This document shows, piece after piece, positions 1 through 8,799 of a stretch of 64,000 nt of DNA. Origin of the DNA: Labrys miyagiensis (GTDB taxonomy: Bacteria > Pseudomonadota > Alphaproteobacteria > Rhizobiales > Labraceae); the NCBI RefSeq assembly GCF_030160835.1, contig NZ_BSPC01000028.1, forward strand, positions 1 through 64,000. Reading direction: 5' to 3'. The position numbers were made by a program, and so were the translations under genes. The notes beneath the pieces are model-generated. The model saw only the letters and a list, made by a program, of their open reading frames with translations. It was not told the origin of the DNA and searched no databases. How positions within the stretch are numbered: the stretch's first letter is position 1; the number at the start of each line of letters is the position of its first letter.

Positions 1-332
1 AGGAAAAAGTGACATGTCTAATGAGGAGAGGTGCGACCTTTCTAACGGGGTTCTACATCCTTGATTCGCATAAGATATATTATGGAACCTTTAGGCGGTT
101 TCAAAAGTGTTGCAACCGATGCCTTGACGCATGCGCCGCTCGCAACAAAGGCGCCTAATGAGCGCCTTTGGCCGTCGCAGTTTGGTTGTTTCTTGCTCCC
201 GCGGGATGCTGGTATCGCCCAGGCGCATCTGCAGCGTTCTTTGGCCTTCTGGAAACGGCCATCTGCTGTCGAACGTTACAGACCATGAGCGTCTCGTGCA
301 CGCATGTGCATCCCGCGACGCCGCCGACAAGC
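1..332. other. No gene recognised at left edge
   Basis: The open frames here are short, overlap one another on both strands and show no family resemblance or convincing ribosome binding site. The stretch lies downstream of the TetR gene and may hold the end of an older gene, but I see nothing supportable in it. Confidence 0.4.
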
Positions 333-935
333 TTAGCTCCGCGGCGCCCCACCTTCACCGCTGACCTCGCCCAACACGCGACGAACGGCAGCAATGATCT
401 GATCCGATAGATCCGGCCGCGATTTTGCGGTCGCTCGGGCCACCGCGACCCCGCCAATCATGGCGGCGACGATGGTCAATGCACGCGCACGGTCGTCAGC
501 CCTGAGCGCCGTCGTTTCAAGCGTCGGCAGGACCGCCCCGACCATCTGCTCGAAGCCTTCGACGAAACGCGCGCGGACGGCTTCGTCCTGCCGGGCGATC
601 TCACTTGCCGAAGCTGCCATGGCGCAGCCATCAGCCAGATTGTCGCGATGGTCGAGCGATAGGTAGAGATCCAGAAGGTCGGACAATGTCGGCGTCCCAT
701 CGGGCGTGGGCGCCATCATGTGGGCGTAACTGTGCGCCAACCCATGCGCCAGAGCCTCCGCTGCCAAGGCCTGCTTCGATGGGAATTGAGCATAGAGCGC
801 CCCATGAGTGAGGCCGGCCGCCTTGCTGATCTCCGCGACGCCGACGCCGTCGATGCCTCGCTCCCGGAACATGCGTGCCGCAGTCCTGATCAGCTCCGAG
901 CGGTTCTCGGCCGATTTTTCCCTGGTGACTTTCAC
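333..935 (-). CDS. TetR/AcrR family transcriptional regulator
   Basis: A 200-residue one-domain repressor of the usual TetR length. The N-terminal helix-turn-helix lies at about residues 10-58, with the typical run IRTAARMFRERGIDGVGV followed by GALYAQFPSKQAL, the tyrosine and phenylalanine being family hallmarks. The C-terminal part is a ligand-binding helical domain resembling the TetR_C group with LmrA/YxaF-like members. The start is GTG at 935, preceded at ideal spacing by AAGGAGG. It is transcribed away from the enoyl-reductase gene at 1053, so by family habit it probably represses that gene and itself in response to a small ligand, which I cannot identify. I am confident of the family but not of the target. 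Confidence 0.9.
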   Translation of the reverse strand: MKVTREKSAENRSELIRTAARMFRERGIDGVGVAEISKAAGLTHGALYAQFPSKQALAAEALAHGLAHSYAHMMAPTPDGTPTLSDLLDLYLSLDHRDNLADGCAMAASASEIARQDEAVRARFVEGFEQMVGAVLPTLETTALRADDRARALTIVAAMIGGVAVARATAKSRPDLSDQIIAAVRRVLGEVSGEGGAPRS

Positions 936-957
936 TGACTACCTCCTTGTCGTTGTG

Positions 958-990
958 GCTTGACTATAAAGATTGTGAATGCAATTAATA
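958..990. promoter_or_regulatory. Divergent promoter/operator between tetR and reductase
   Basis: The short divergent gap contains TTGACT at 960-965, a plausible -35 for the reductase gene, and an imperfect dyad ATTGTGAATGCAAT at 972-985 where the spacer and -10 would lie. A dyad in this position fits a TetR operator. The call rests on position and symmetry only. Confidence 0.3.
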
Positions 991-1052
991 AATAATCATG
1001 GCGACTGCAACCATAAATTGGGAGCGGCCATCGAAGCAAGAAGGAAGCTCCC

Positions 1053-2024
1053 ATGCGGGCCATTCATCTCACCGCCTTCGGCAATCCTGTTGAGTGTCTC
1101 GAATTCGTCCAGATCTCGGAACCGCCAGCACCAGGCCCCGGCCAGGCCCTGATCGGCGTCGAATTCTCTCCGATCAATCTCAACGACCTGCTGTTGGTTC
1201 GCGGCACCTATCCGGTTCGCCCCAGCCTGCCGAGCGTCATTGGCAATGAGGGGATGGGCCGAATTCTGGCCGTCGGGCCAGGTGTGGAGAATGTCCGGGC
1301 CGGTGATCGCGTCCTGACCCCGCTCTATGGCTTTGCCTGGGCCGAGCGGATCGTCGCACCGGCAGAGGGGTTGTTCGCGCTGCCTGGCGATGTCGATCCG
1401 CAGCAACTCGCCATGCTAACCATCAATCCGCCGACCGCTGCATTGCTGCTTAGTGAGTTCGTCGACCTGGCGCCCGGCGACTGGGTCGTCCAAAATGCCG
1501 CCAATTCCGGCGTGGGTCGCGCTGTCATCGCCTTCGCCAAGGCGCGCGGCTTCAAGACGGTCAATCTGGTCCGCCGACCGGAATTGATCGACGAGTTGAA
1601 AGCGCTGGGCGGTGACCTGGTGATCACGGATACGACGGAGGGTCTGGACCTGGTGAAGGCAACTCTCGGCGCGGCCTCCCCTCGCCTTGCAATCGACGGT
1701 GTTGGCGGCACGGGCGCTGCGACCCTGATTGATCTGCTCGGCCGCGATGGCACGATCGTGGCCTATGCGGCGCTGAGCAAGGCACCCATTCCGATCAGCG
1801 CCATAGCGCTGATCTTCAAACGGATCTCGGTGCGCGGGTTCTTCCTGAGCGATCCGGAGTACGCGGCGAAGATTCTGCCGGCCGTGGCCGAGGCAGCCGA
1901 ATTGCTCCGATCGGACGGGCTTTATGCCCCAGTCGCCGCGACCTATCCCTTATCAGCCATCAAGGACGCCGTGGCCCACGTGGAACGTGGGGGCAAGGTG
2001 CTACTCGACGTGGCCGCCAACTGA
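1053..2024 (+). CDS. MDR-family 2-enoyl thioester reductase (Etr1/MECR-like)
   Basis: A 323-residue medium-chain dehydrogenase/reductase. The N-terminal GroES-like domain carries the segment LVRGTYPVRPSLPSVIGNEG, which in Etr1/MECR enzymes contains the catalytic tyrosine and the PxxxGNEG loop. The Rossmann half begins around residue 146 with QNAANSGVGRAVI and continues with the VNLVRR stretch that reads the NADPH phosphate. There are no zinc-ligand cysteines, so it is not a zinc alcohol dehydrogenase. The expected reaction is NADPH-dependent reduction of a 2-enoyl thioester or a related enone. The ATG at 1053 follows AAGGAAG. The divergent TetR gene is the likely regulator. The physiological substrate cannot be read from the sequence. 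Confidence 0.85.
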   Translation: MRAIHLTAFGNPVECLEFVQISEPPAPGPGQALIGVEFSPINLNDLLLVRGTYPVRPSLPSVIGNEGMGRILAVGPGVENVRAGDRVLTPLYGFAWAERIVAPAEGLFALPGDVDPQQLAMLTINPPTAALLLSEFVDLAPGDWVVQNAANSGVGRAVIAFAKARGFKTVNLVRRPELIDELKALGGDLVITDTTEGLDLVKATLGAASPRLAIDGVGGTGAATLIDLLGRDGTIVAYAALSKAPIPISAIALIFKRISVRGFFLSDPEYAAKILPAVAEAAELLRSDGLYAPVAATYPLSAIKDAVAHVERGGKVLLDVAAN

Positions 2025-2252
2025 GTAGGCGCCCGGGGGGAGCGGGACCGAAATGGCTGTCCTCTGCCCCAGGCACGCTCCCAGAGCTCAACTTGCCGCC
2101 ATGCGCACCGCCGACGCGGGAGAAAAACGAGCCGGAGAACCTGCAAGCCTTTCTTGCGAATTGGAAAGTTGAGGGCGGGACTTTCGGGCTATTCAGCCCC
2201 CATCAGCGATATAATTGAAGCCTCTCCGGCCTGACGCGCATCCTACCGGTAT

Positions 2253-2549
2253 TCATTGAGGCTTCTGCTGTGACGGCAAGTCTTCCGGCCGAATGATAGG
2301 CGTTTGGCCTTGCTGTGGAGGATGCTTTTCGATTTGCTCATCCATGCCACTTGGAGGTTTTAGAACACCCTTGCAGCGACCGAGGTAATCCGGATTGCTT
2401 TTGGCCTTTGAGTCCGGGGGATCGTCTGGTTTCACCTGACAGGGGTCCGACGCCATCGAAGGAGGCTCTTTGCTCTCTTGAGCAATAAGAATGTGGAAAG
2501 GCGCCGTTGCGAGAAGCCCGGCCATGGCAACATGAATGACGTATCCCAT
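2253..2549 (-). CDS. Small secreted proline-rich protein
   Basis: A 98-residue protein starting at ATG 2549, chosen because GGGAGGG sits just upstream and because the next residues form a short signal-peptide-like segment (GYVIHVAMAGLLATAP). The longer open frame upstream of this start only shadows the kinase gene. The mature part is rich in Pro, Asp and Lys, has two cysteines about 26 residues apart (DPC and RCKGVLKPP), and ends with a TPIIRPEDLP-type segment. I recall small rhizobial hypothetical proteins with the same Cys / CxGVLxPP / TPxIxP arrangement, but their function is unknown. It lies 110 bases downstream of the histidine kinase on the same strand and may be co-transcribed with it. 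Confidence 0.6.
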   Translation of the reverse strand: MGYVIHVAMAGLLATAPFHILIAQESKEPPSMASDPCQVKPDDPPDSKAKSNPDYLGRCKGVLKPPSGMDEQIEKHPPQQGQTPIIRPEDLPSQQKPQ

Positions 2550-2659
2550 ATGACCATCCCTCCCAGGAACGACTGTCAGGTGTTGGTCTTCAAGACCAAT
2601 GATCGGTACGGGAAATTGTTCCTGGCGAGTTGCTTGGAGGCCATCGGCAGGCTGCGGTA

Positions 2660-3859
2660 TTACATAGCCAGGCGAGCCGTCTGCAGCCTGATGGTGATGG
2701 TTAGCCCATGCTCGATCCATTCGTAGTCGAGGCTGCCGCCGAACTGCTTCACCACGGTGGTCTCGATCAGGGTTGTTCCGAAGCCTCCGGCCTCCGGCTT
2801 CGGCGCTTCGCTCGCGCAAAACCGCTCCGCCCAGCTGACCACGACCTCACCCGGCTCTTCGTGCCAGGTGATGGCGATGCACCCTTCTCGTTGCAAGGCG
2901 CCGTATTTCAGGGCGTTGGTCGCGAGTTCGTAGAAGAGAAGGGCGATGCCATTGATCGAGCGTTCGCCGCAGGCCACATGCGGCCCGTCGACAGCAAAGC
3001 GCAGCATGGCGCCGGAGCTGTCCCGGTAGGGCGCCATGATCGCCTCCAGGATGCCGCCGAGATCGGCTGGCAGTGAGACGGAGCAGGTCCTGCTTAGATC
3101 CCGCCTCACCAGTGCATTCGCGCGCGCCAAGGCATGCAGGCGGCCGACCAGGGCTCGCTCCATCTCTGCCGGAGTTGCTGCTTGCCGGGCGCTCAATCGG
3201 ATAAGCCCATCCGTGATGGCGAAAAGATTGTTGAGCCGATGCCCCATCTCGCGGGCGACGAGGGCCTGCTGGTCGAGCGCCTCCGTCAGCCTGTCACGGC
3301 CTTTGATGAGCTCTATGGCAATGCCGACGAAGGCGGCGATCTCGATCATCGCGCGGGCATGTCCGCCATCAAAATGGCCTTCCCGGGCCGCGACGATCCA
3401 CAGTGTACCGGTCGGCGCCCGGCTGCCCAGATAGAGGGGGACCAGCAAGACCTCGGGCACCACAATGCCGGCCTCCGCAATCCAAGTATGGAACCGCTCG
3501 GGATGGCTGGCGAGCACCGTCGCGTTCTGGTCCAGCGTCGTTCCACAGGGACTGTCGTCGCGCGGGGTTTCGGCCCCCTCGAAGACCGTAAGTTCACCCT
3601 GTAGGTAACACCAGCGAAAGGTCTTCGTCTCCTCGCTGTCAAGGAGGCTCAGCCCGGCCGAGGCCCCGCCGGTGATCGCCAAAGCGTGCTGGACGAAACG
3701 CGGCAGTATTTGGTCGGGCGCATTGCTCATCTGATAGGCGAGGTCCAGCAGGGTCGCCTTCTCGCGGGTCGGATCGGATCGCCCGACGGGCCGAGTCAAC
3801 AATTCCCGCGTGATATAGACCCGATCGCTATCGGGCTTGGCGGGATCGAAATCACCCAT
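2660..3859 (-). CDS. GAF-domain HWE-family sensor histidine kinase
   Basis: A roughly 399-residue soluble sensor kinase. Residues about 40-185 form a GAF-like sensor domain. The phosphoacceptor box reads REMGHRLNNLFAI with the histidine at residue 207. The ATPase part has the N box YELATNALKYGAL, a WxE motif (VVSWAE) and the GGFGTTLIE glycine box. The histidine box plus WxE is typical of the HWE subfamily common in alphaproteobacteria. There is no receiver domain and no membrane segment, so it should sense a cytoplasmic or diffusible signal. The start at 3859 is preferred because homologous sequence begins there and GAAAG lies upstream; an alternative start exists at 3904. It is divergent from a Crp/Fnr regulator. 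No partner response regulator is adjacent. Confidence 0.85.
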   Translation of the reverse strand: MGDFDPAKPDSDRVYITRELLTRPVGRSDPTREKATLLDLAYQMSNAPDQILPRFVQHALAITGGASAGLSLLDSEETKTFRWCYLQGELTVFEGAETPRDDSPCGTTLDQNATVLASHPERFHTWIAEAGIVVPEVLLVPLYLGSRAPTGTLWIVAAREGHFDGGHARAMIEIAAFVGIAIELIKGRDRLTEALDQQALVAREMGHRLNNLFAITDGLIRLSARQAATPAEMERALVGRLHALARANALVRRDLSRTCSVSLPADLGGILEAIMAPYRDSSGAMLRFAVDGPHVACGERSINGIALLFYELATNALKYGALQREGCIAITWHEEPGEVVVSWAERFCASEAPKPEAGGFGTTLIETTVVKQFGGSLDYEWIEHGLTITIRLQTARLAM

Positions 3860-4061
3860 GCTTTTTCTTTCGCAGGTCGAGAGCAAGAGCCCCTCACACA
3901 GCAATGAAGATGCATCGACCTCTTCGCAGATGGAACGCTGGCGCGGGTTGCCACGTTACGCTTCTGCCTCAGAGGCGAGTTATGTTCATGGGTAACACAA
4001 GCCCCCCGGTTCGTCGGTCCACTTGTGGACGGTTCGGTTGAGGAATTAAGAGGTGCATTTG

Positions 4062-4796
4062 ATGAGCCCACCCATTGAAGACGAGCTCATGCAGAACCGG
4101 CTTCTGGCACAGCTCCGCGACGATGACCGCGCCCGGCTCCTGCCTCACTTCTTCAAATTCGACCTCAAGGCCAGGGACGTGCTGCAGAAGGCCGGCGAGG
4201 ATGTGCAGCACACCTGGTTTCCCTGCGGATCGTCACTGGCGGCCTTCAGCATTTGGGTCGATGACGACGATCATGCGGTCGAAGTTGCTCTCATCGGCAG
4301 CGAAGGAGCCGTAGGAGGCATCGTATCGAACGGCCATGTGCCAGCCTATGCCACGGCTCTCGTTCGCGCGCCCGGCAAGTTCCTTCGCATCAAGACCAGC
4401 GCGCTGGAACAGGCCAAGGTTGACTCGATCGCCCTCCGGCACTGGTTCTCGCGCTATTCCGACTGCCTGCTGGCCCAGATATTCCAGACCGCTGCGTGCA
4501 ATGCGACGCATACGATTTCGCAGCGCACCGCCAAATGGTTGCTTGCTGCTGTGGCCCGCACGAAAGGCAATGAGATCGAGATGACGCAGGAACAGCTTGC
4601 GCAGTTGCTCGGTGTGGGACGAACCTTCGTCACGCGGGTCGTGCAAAATCTCAGAAAAGAAGGACTGGTCTCGACGCGCCGCGGCGTCTTCATCGTCGAG
4701 GACGAGGGTGCTCTGCGCCTGCGATCATGCCCCTGCACTGCCCAGATCGAGGACCATTTCGATACGGTGCTGCATGGGATTTACCCGGTCGACTAG
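4062..4796 (+). CDS. Crp/Fnr-family transcriptional regulator
   Basis: A 244-residue regulator with an N-terminal cyclic-nucleotide-binding-like beta-roll (about residues 10-125) and a C-terminal winged helix. The recognition region reads MTQEQLAQLLGVGRTFVTRV. The beta-roll lacks the FNR-type N-terminal cysteine cluster, so it is not an iron-sulfur FNR, and I see no clear cAMP phosphate-binding RxS motif. This resembles the Crp-like proteins frequently paired with HWE kinases in rhizobia. ATG 4062 has AGAGG upstream; a GTG nine bases earlier is an alternative. The C-terminal tail contains a CPC motif (RSCPCTAQ). It is divergent from the kinase at 3859 and shares its control region. Confidence 0.85.
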   Translation: MSPPIEDELMQNRLLAQLRDDDRARLLPHFFKFDLKARDVLQKAGEDVQHTWFPCGSSLAAFSIWVDDDDHAVEVALIGSEGAVGGIVSNGHVPAYATALVRAPGKFLRIKTSALEQAKVDSIALRHWFSRYSDCLLAQIFQTAACNATHTISQRTAKWLLAAVARTKGNEIEMTQEQLAQLLGVGRTFVTRVVQNLRKEGLVSTRRGVFIVEDEGALRLRSCPCTAQIEDHFDTVLHGIYPVD

Positions 4797-4947
4797 GCTT
4801 GGGAAGGACCACCGACAAGCCTATGCATGATCGAGCAGGAAATCATTGTCCGGGGGTGGATCAGGCGGCCGACGATCCCCAAGAGCGCCCAGAATTGGCT
4901 TCTGGGCATAGTCCCAAATCGCCGTGAGCACTCCCCTGCCCGATCGA

Positions 4948-6387
4948 TTATGATCGGCCAGATTTGAGAACCCGAGAATAAATCTTGGCATATTGCCTGG
5001 CGCTCCTTTTCCAGGAAAAGTCTGCCTTCATCGCCTGAGATTGAAGCCTACGCCAAAAGTCAGGGCGCTCGTAGGCGCGTAAGGCGCGATCGACGGCATG
5101 ATAAAGGTCCTCGGCGGATCCCGGATTGAATTGAAATCCCGTGGCAACCCCGGCGGCCATGGCGGCTTCGTTTGCGTCGATGATCGTCTCCGCCAAACCG
5201 CCTGTGCGCGACACGATCGGGATTGCGCCATATCTGAGCGCGTAGAGTTGCGTGAGACCACAGGGCTCAAACCGCGACGGCTGAACGACGATATCACTGC
5301 CCGCATGAAGCAGGTGGGCATGTGTCTCGCTGAATCCCGCGAAGACGGCCACCCTCCCCGGATATTTCGAGGCCAAATCAATCAACGGATTGATGAACAA
5401 GGGATCGCCCTGCCCGAACACCACTAGCTTTGCGCCGCGGTCAACGATGCCTGGAACGACGGCCGTGAGAATATCAATTCCCTTCTGCCATGTTAGGCGG
5501 CTTACGACCGACATGATCGGGCCGTCGTCTTCGATCAACCCGAACCGCTTCAAGATCTCTGCCTTATTGATGTCCCGCCGCCTTAACGAGCGCCTATCGT
5601 ATCTTACCGGTATCAGGGAATCCTTGGATGGATCCCAGACATCCGTATCGATGCCGTTGACGATCCCTTGCAGACGTTCGCGGCGTTCGGAAAGAACACC
5701 CTGCATCCCCATTCCCATGTCGTCCGTCAGTATCTCACGGGCATAAGTGGGGCTTACAGTTGTAATGGCATTCGAAAATACGATTCCACTTTTCATATAA
5801 CTGATATCACCATGGTATTCCAAATATCGCGTGTCAAAGTAAGAAGCTGGAAGCTCAAGGTCATACAATATATTTGCAGAAAATTGTCCTTGAAATGCTA
5901 AATTATGAATCGTCATGACGATCGGAACATCGACGCCAAAAGCGGCCAAGTATGCAGCGGCGAGTCCGGTCTGCCAATCATGCAAATGGACCAGATCCGG
6001 CTTCCAGGCGCCCCCTTTGCCAGCCGCAACATAAGCAGCCGCGAGGGAGAGAGCGCCAAAACGCTTCCAATTGTCAGGATAGTCCGCCCCTTGCTCATTC
6101 AAATAGGGGCCGCCCGAGCGTGCAAATAAGCTGGCGCAATCCAGCGCCAGTATTGAAACGCCTTCAAAAGACCCCGCCAGAAGGTCTGCGCTTTCACCCA
6201 GGAGTTCCATTTCAGCAATTTTGTGGACGCCGGCGAGTTTCTCCACCACGCCAGGGTATGCTGGGATAAGTGTTGTCGTGGAAATTCCCAGGGGCGCCAA
6301 TACCTTCGGCAGGGCGCCTACAACATCACCTAGTCCGCCGGTCTTGGAGAGAGGGAAGAACTCCGATGCGGCTGACAACACTTCCAC
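4948..6387 (-). CDS. glgA: Glycogen synthase (ADP-glucose:alpha-glucan transferase)
   Basis: A 479-residue GT5 glycosyltransferase that adds glucose from ADP-glucose to alpha-1,4-glucan. The N-terminal domain shows the KTGGLGDVVGALP nucleotide-sugar-binding motif. The C-terminal domain has PSRFEPCGLTQLYALRYG, with the catalytic-site glutamate and the second glycine-rich loop SRTGGLAET. Length matches the family (about 477-480). The start is GTG 6387: AAGGAG lies seven bases upstream and homology begins here, while the longer frame to 6474 adds unrelated residues. glgB and glgC are not beside it, which is unusual since glg genes are commonly clustered. It converges with the Crp/Fnr gene. Confidence 0.93.
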   Translation of the reverse strand: MEVLSAASEFFPLSKTGGLGDVVGALPKVLAPLGISTTTLIPAYPGVVEKLAGVHKIAEMELLGESADLLAGSFEGVSILALDCASLFARSGGPYLNEQGADYPDNWKRFGALSLAAAYVAAGKGGAWKPDLVHLHDWQTGLAAAYLAAFGVDVPIVMTIHNLAFQGQFSANILYDLELPASYFDTRYLEYHGDISYMKSGIVFSNAITTVSPTYAREILTDDMGMGMQGVLSERRERLQGIVNGIDTDVWDPSKDSLIPVRYDRRSLRRRDINKAEILKRFGLIEDDGPIMSVVSRLTWQKGIDILTAVVPGIVDRGAKLVVFGQGDPLFINPLIDLASKYPGRVAVFAGFSETHAHLLHAGSDIVVQPSRFEPCGLTQLYALRYGAIPIVSRTGGLAETIIDANEAAMAAGVATGFQFNPGSAEDLYHAVDRALRAYERPDFWRRLQSQAMKADFSWKRSARQYAKIYSRVLKSGRS

Positions 6388-6898
6388 CGATACGCTCCTT
6401 GTTGGGCATGAACCACCGCTGCGAGCCTTTGTTCCCGCAGACGGAGAGAGCGTAAACGCCGCGAAACGCCGCACTCCAGAACCGGGGACGGAAAGAAGCG
6501 GGATACGCGTACCCGCAATGACAACGTCCGCCTGATACGGAGATCAGCACAATCACGAGAACAGTACAGAGACAGCCCGAGGGATAATAGCCCCAACCCG
6601 CGCTGTAGGGCCAAGTAGGCAGGGCGGCGAGCAGAAGAATGATTGATGATACGGGGAATGTTCCGCAAGCCAGCTGAAGCCGCTGAAGTGCGCAGGCGCG
6701 GCACCACCGAAAAAGTCGTGGCCGACTTGAGGCGTCGGTGGGAAGGAGTGGTCATAGAAAGCCCGGCGATGCATTTGGAAAAGCAGGGCCGGGCGAAGTT
6801 TGAGTGGCGAGGGGTCGCTCGTCACCTGCAGAGACAACACCGGTGTCCCGGAGAAGTTCCAGCGAAACTGATGTCCTCCCATAAATATTTTGCAGTCC
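6388..6898. other. Gene-poor interval upstream of glgA
   Basis: About 510 bases with several overlapping frames of up to about 140 codons on both strands. None has a recognisable domain, a good start site or consistent codon bias. The glgA promoter should lie near the left end. I see no structured RNA or repeat that I can name. Confidence 0.3.
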
Positions 6899-7168
6899 CT
6901 ACACTGGCGATTTCGCTGGCGCCCGTTCAGGCTCGCGTTCCCACATCGGCTGTATCGGCGCTTGACGCCAATGCGGGGCGGGTGGCCGTGGCACCCAACC
7001 TATGGGTGGTGAAGGACGGTCTGGGATACAGGGATCCCAAGCAGAGCCCTCGCAACTTGTTATGTGTGTAATTGGGTCAGCGTTGGTTTGCGTCGGCGAG
7101 GCTGGCATCGCACTCGCTACGCTTGCCAAGAACGCTGTGCCCGCTAACAATCCTATTATCGATTTCAT
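6899..7168 (-). CDS. Small secreted Pro/Trp-rich protein
   Basis: An 89-residue protein starting at ATG 7168, with GGAGG correctly spaced upstream. Residues 1-20 form a clean signal peptide (MKSIIGLLAGTAFLASVASA). The mature part has two cysteines (SCEGSAWDPC) and then a proline and tryptophan-rich tail (PPIGWVPRPPAPHW) that should be extended rather than globular. I recognise no family. The periplasm or cell surface is the likely location. Its first part overlaps the 3' end of the frame at 7077-7448, so either that upstream ORF is shorter than it seems or the two genes truly overlap. Confidence 0.55.
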   Translation of the reverse strand: MKSIIGLLAGTAFLASVASAMPASPTQTNADPITHITSCEGSAWDPCIPDRPSPPIGWVPRPPAPHWRQAPIQPMWEREPERAPAKSPV

Positions 7169-7448
7169 GCATGCCTCCAGCTCGCTGAGGATTTGCACGG
7201 TGTGTTGGATTCAACGCACGATCGACGGGAAGGTTGCGGACGGTCGGAACGTGGCGGGCGAGCGGAACCGTGCGTGCCTCTTCGGTTCGGTTACAAGCGG
7301 CGACTGCATCGGCGATGAATTTGGCGCCTTCTTCGGCGGTCTCAACAACCCTGGTTCCGATGACGTTATCAGTCTCATCAAAGACGAGCGCGACTATCGG
7401 CATATATGGGCTGATGCTCTCATAAACGTAACCTCGCAAGACACCCAT
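7077..7448 (-). CDS. Hypothetical protein, doubtful C-terminal half
   Basis: A 123-codon frame whose ATG at 7448 is preceded by AGGAGG at eight bases, a strong signal. The first 40 residues (for example YMPIVALVFDETDNVIGTRV then AEEGAKFIADAV) look like a real small alpha/beta protein. The last third runs through the start of the secreted protein at 7168 in another frame and is rich in Arg and Asn, so the gene may be frameshifted or eroded. The ribosome binding site directly abuts the dispersed repeat at 7461. No family is recognised. Confidence 0.4.
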   Translation of the reverse strand: MGVLRGYVYESISPYMPIVALVFDETDNVIGTRVVETAEEGAKFIADAVAACNRTEEARTVPLARHVPTVRNLPVDRALNPTHRANPQRAGGMHEIDNRIVSGHSVLGKRSECDASLADANQR

Positions 7449-7460
7449 TTCGCTGGCCTC

Positions 7461-7566
7461 CTAGAGCAAAGCGCGTTTAGGCGCAAACGCTGCTTTGCTC
7501 TAACTCTTTGTTTCGACGCGTCTTTGCGATTCTTGCCGATGCCGTCAAATCGCAAAACGCTTTAGA
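7461..7566 (+). repeat. Dispersed two-hairpin intergenic repeat, copy 1
   Basis: This is the best-preserved copy of the family. Hairpin 1 is AGAGCAAAGC...GCTTTGCTCT with inner arms GCGTTT/AAACGC (7463-7502). A linker containing TTTGTTTCGACGCG follows. Hairpin 2 is TTTGCGATT...AAATCGCAAA (about 7523-7556). The element is bounded by CTAG on the left and TTAG on the right, with TA at both edges. It differs from the copy at 26725 by a single base across the right-hand two thirds. Confidence 0.85.
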
Positions 7567-8079
7567 ACCGCGACGCACTTTTGTCGTGCGCACAACGGGG
7601 CAGTAATCGAATGCACGGAATCGTGTTATGATCACCTTTGTGTAACGGGTCTTACAACTTTTCTCCTTAAAAGTGAAGTGTGGCGTCTATACAACCATAA
7701 GTGTGTATCGGTTGGAATGTGCACCAATTTGGACGACGCGGGATGAGGCGCTATGGTTGTCGCTTGGCGATTTAGCACCTCTTTCAACTCATCGATCGTC
7801 TTTGATGAATCTACTTTCGCTAGCCCAGCTGGAGGCCGCTCCGGCTCTGCCTGCTCGTACAGCGTGGTCACAGCGGCCCATAATGGCAGTCCCGACGGCC
7901 GGACTTAAATCAGTTGTGGCCGTCCTCACGAAAGCTAAATTCATCAGCAGCGGGGCCTTCTCATACCCATGTAAGCAATCCTGGCGGATTGATGGTTCAC
8001 TTTTTTTGCAACTGTATGCAGGTAAATCTGTTACTCAGGTTACGAACAAGCGCTTCGCAGAGGCTCGATCGGTCCAAGC
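7567..8079. other. Gene-poor interval
   Basis: About 510 bases. Frames at 7632-7871 (minus, GTG start, 79 codons) and 7673-8104 (plus) overlap on opposite strands, and neither has a ribosome binding site or recognisable domain. I do not call either one. The base composition is somewhat more AT-rich than the flanks, which would fit old accessory DNA. Confidence 0.3.
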
Positions 8080-8310
8080 ATGCAAAAAGAGGGACCTCGG
8101 ATAAACTGGCTGTCGTTTGTCGTGAGCGTTCATCGCAAGCTCAACGACGAGGACCTGACTACGCGTGATCTTGCCCAGGCGACGGATATTCCCTCAACCA
8201 CGCTCAACCATCTTTTCGTGGGAGGCGAATGCACAAAAGAGGCCTTTTTGGCGTTGTGCAAGTGGCTGGAAAGAGATCCGGCTGACTTCTATGAGATCGA
8301 GAAAGAGTAA
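8080..8310 (+). CDS. Small XRE/Cro-type HTH protein
   Basis: A 76-residue protein that is essentially one lambda-repressor-like domain. The stretch TTRDLAQATDIPSTTLNHLF is a typical Cro/C1 helix-turn-helix, followed by LALCKWLERDPADFYEI, the usual last helix with the DP turn. It has no dimerisation or sensor domain, so it may act on few sites or with a partner. The ATG at 8080 has only a weak upstream purine tract. It sits alone in a gene-poor patch and shares no obvious operon with either neighbour. Confidence 0.6.
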   Translation: MQKEGPRINWLSFVVSVHRKLNDEDLTTRDLAQATDIPSTTLNHLFVGGECTKEAFLALCKWLERDPADFYEIEKE

Positions 8311-8484
8311 GTTTCGCAAACGGTCTGAGAGAGGGCCGCCTCATAGCTGCGTTCAGGCCTCGTGAGCAGCATGCGAGCCGCTCCGGTCCACAGTTGGGAA
8401 CCATGCAGCAAAACCTATAAGTGTCACGCTGGCGTCACGCCTTCTTCACGCAGGTACTGCCGGAACTCACCCGTCAAAAGAGAA

Positions 8485-8799
8485 ATGATGACAGCACAAT
8501 TTCCAGCTTGGCAGTCTCGAATGTCTATCGACTACAGTGAGGTCGTGAAGCTCATCGCTCCTGGCGAGGATGAGGGCGGTCCAGAGCGTTGGGGTTCCAT
8601 GCGCTGGGGAGGAACAATCGAAGAAATGCCATTGTGGCAGGCCGTGCGCACCGTCATCGTTGATTGGGCAGGCTCCCACCGTCAACTGAAGGCACAGATC
8701 ATCGCCACCCGCGGGACTTCACTCATGAACCTGGCGGCAATCCAAGCCACTTACAGGCGGGACGATTTTCCAGAGCACGCCAAACAGGCCGCAACCTGA
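8485..8799 (+). CDS. Hypothetical protein
   Basis: A frame of about 104 codons from the tandem ATG at 8485/8488. Residues following MSIDYSEVVKLIAPGEDEGG look like real protein, with balanced composition and segments such as LWQAVRTVIVDWAGSH. I recognise no family and see no catalytic motif. The longer version from 8362 adds a low-quality Ser/Arg/Cys-rich leader and is less likely. It lies between the small HTH gene and the convergent dehydratase gene. Confidence 0.4.
   Translation: MMTAQFPAWQSRMSIDYSEVVKLIAPGEDEGGPERWGSMRWGGTIEEMPLWQAVRTVIVDWAGSHRQLKAQIIATRGTSLMNLAAIQATYRRDDFPEHAKQAAT

Noticed and set aside
6553-6882. 109-codon minus-strand frame upstream of glgA
   Set aside because: No ribosome binding site, aromatic/Pro-rich composition, no homology recognised, and it is overlapped by several equally long frames.
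7461-7566. Simple rho-independent terminator
   Set aside because: The hairpins lack T runs and the whole unit recurs elsewhere in both orientations, so it is better described as a dispersed repeat.
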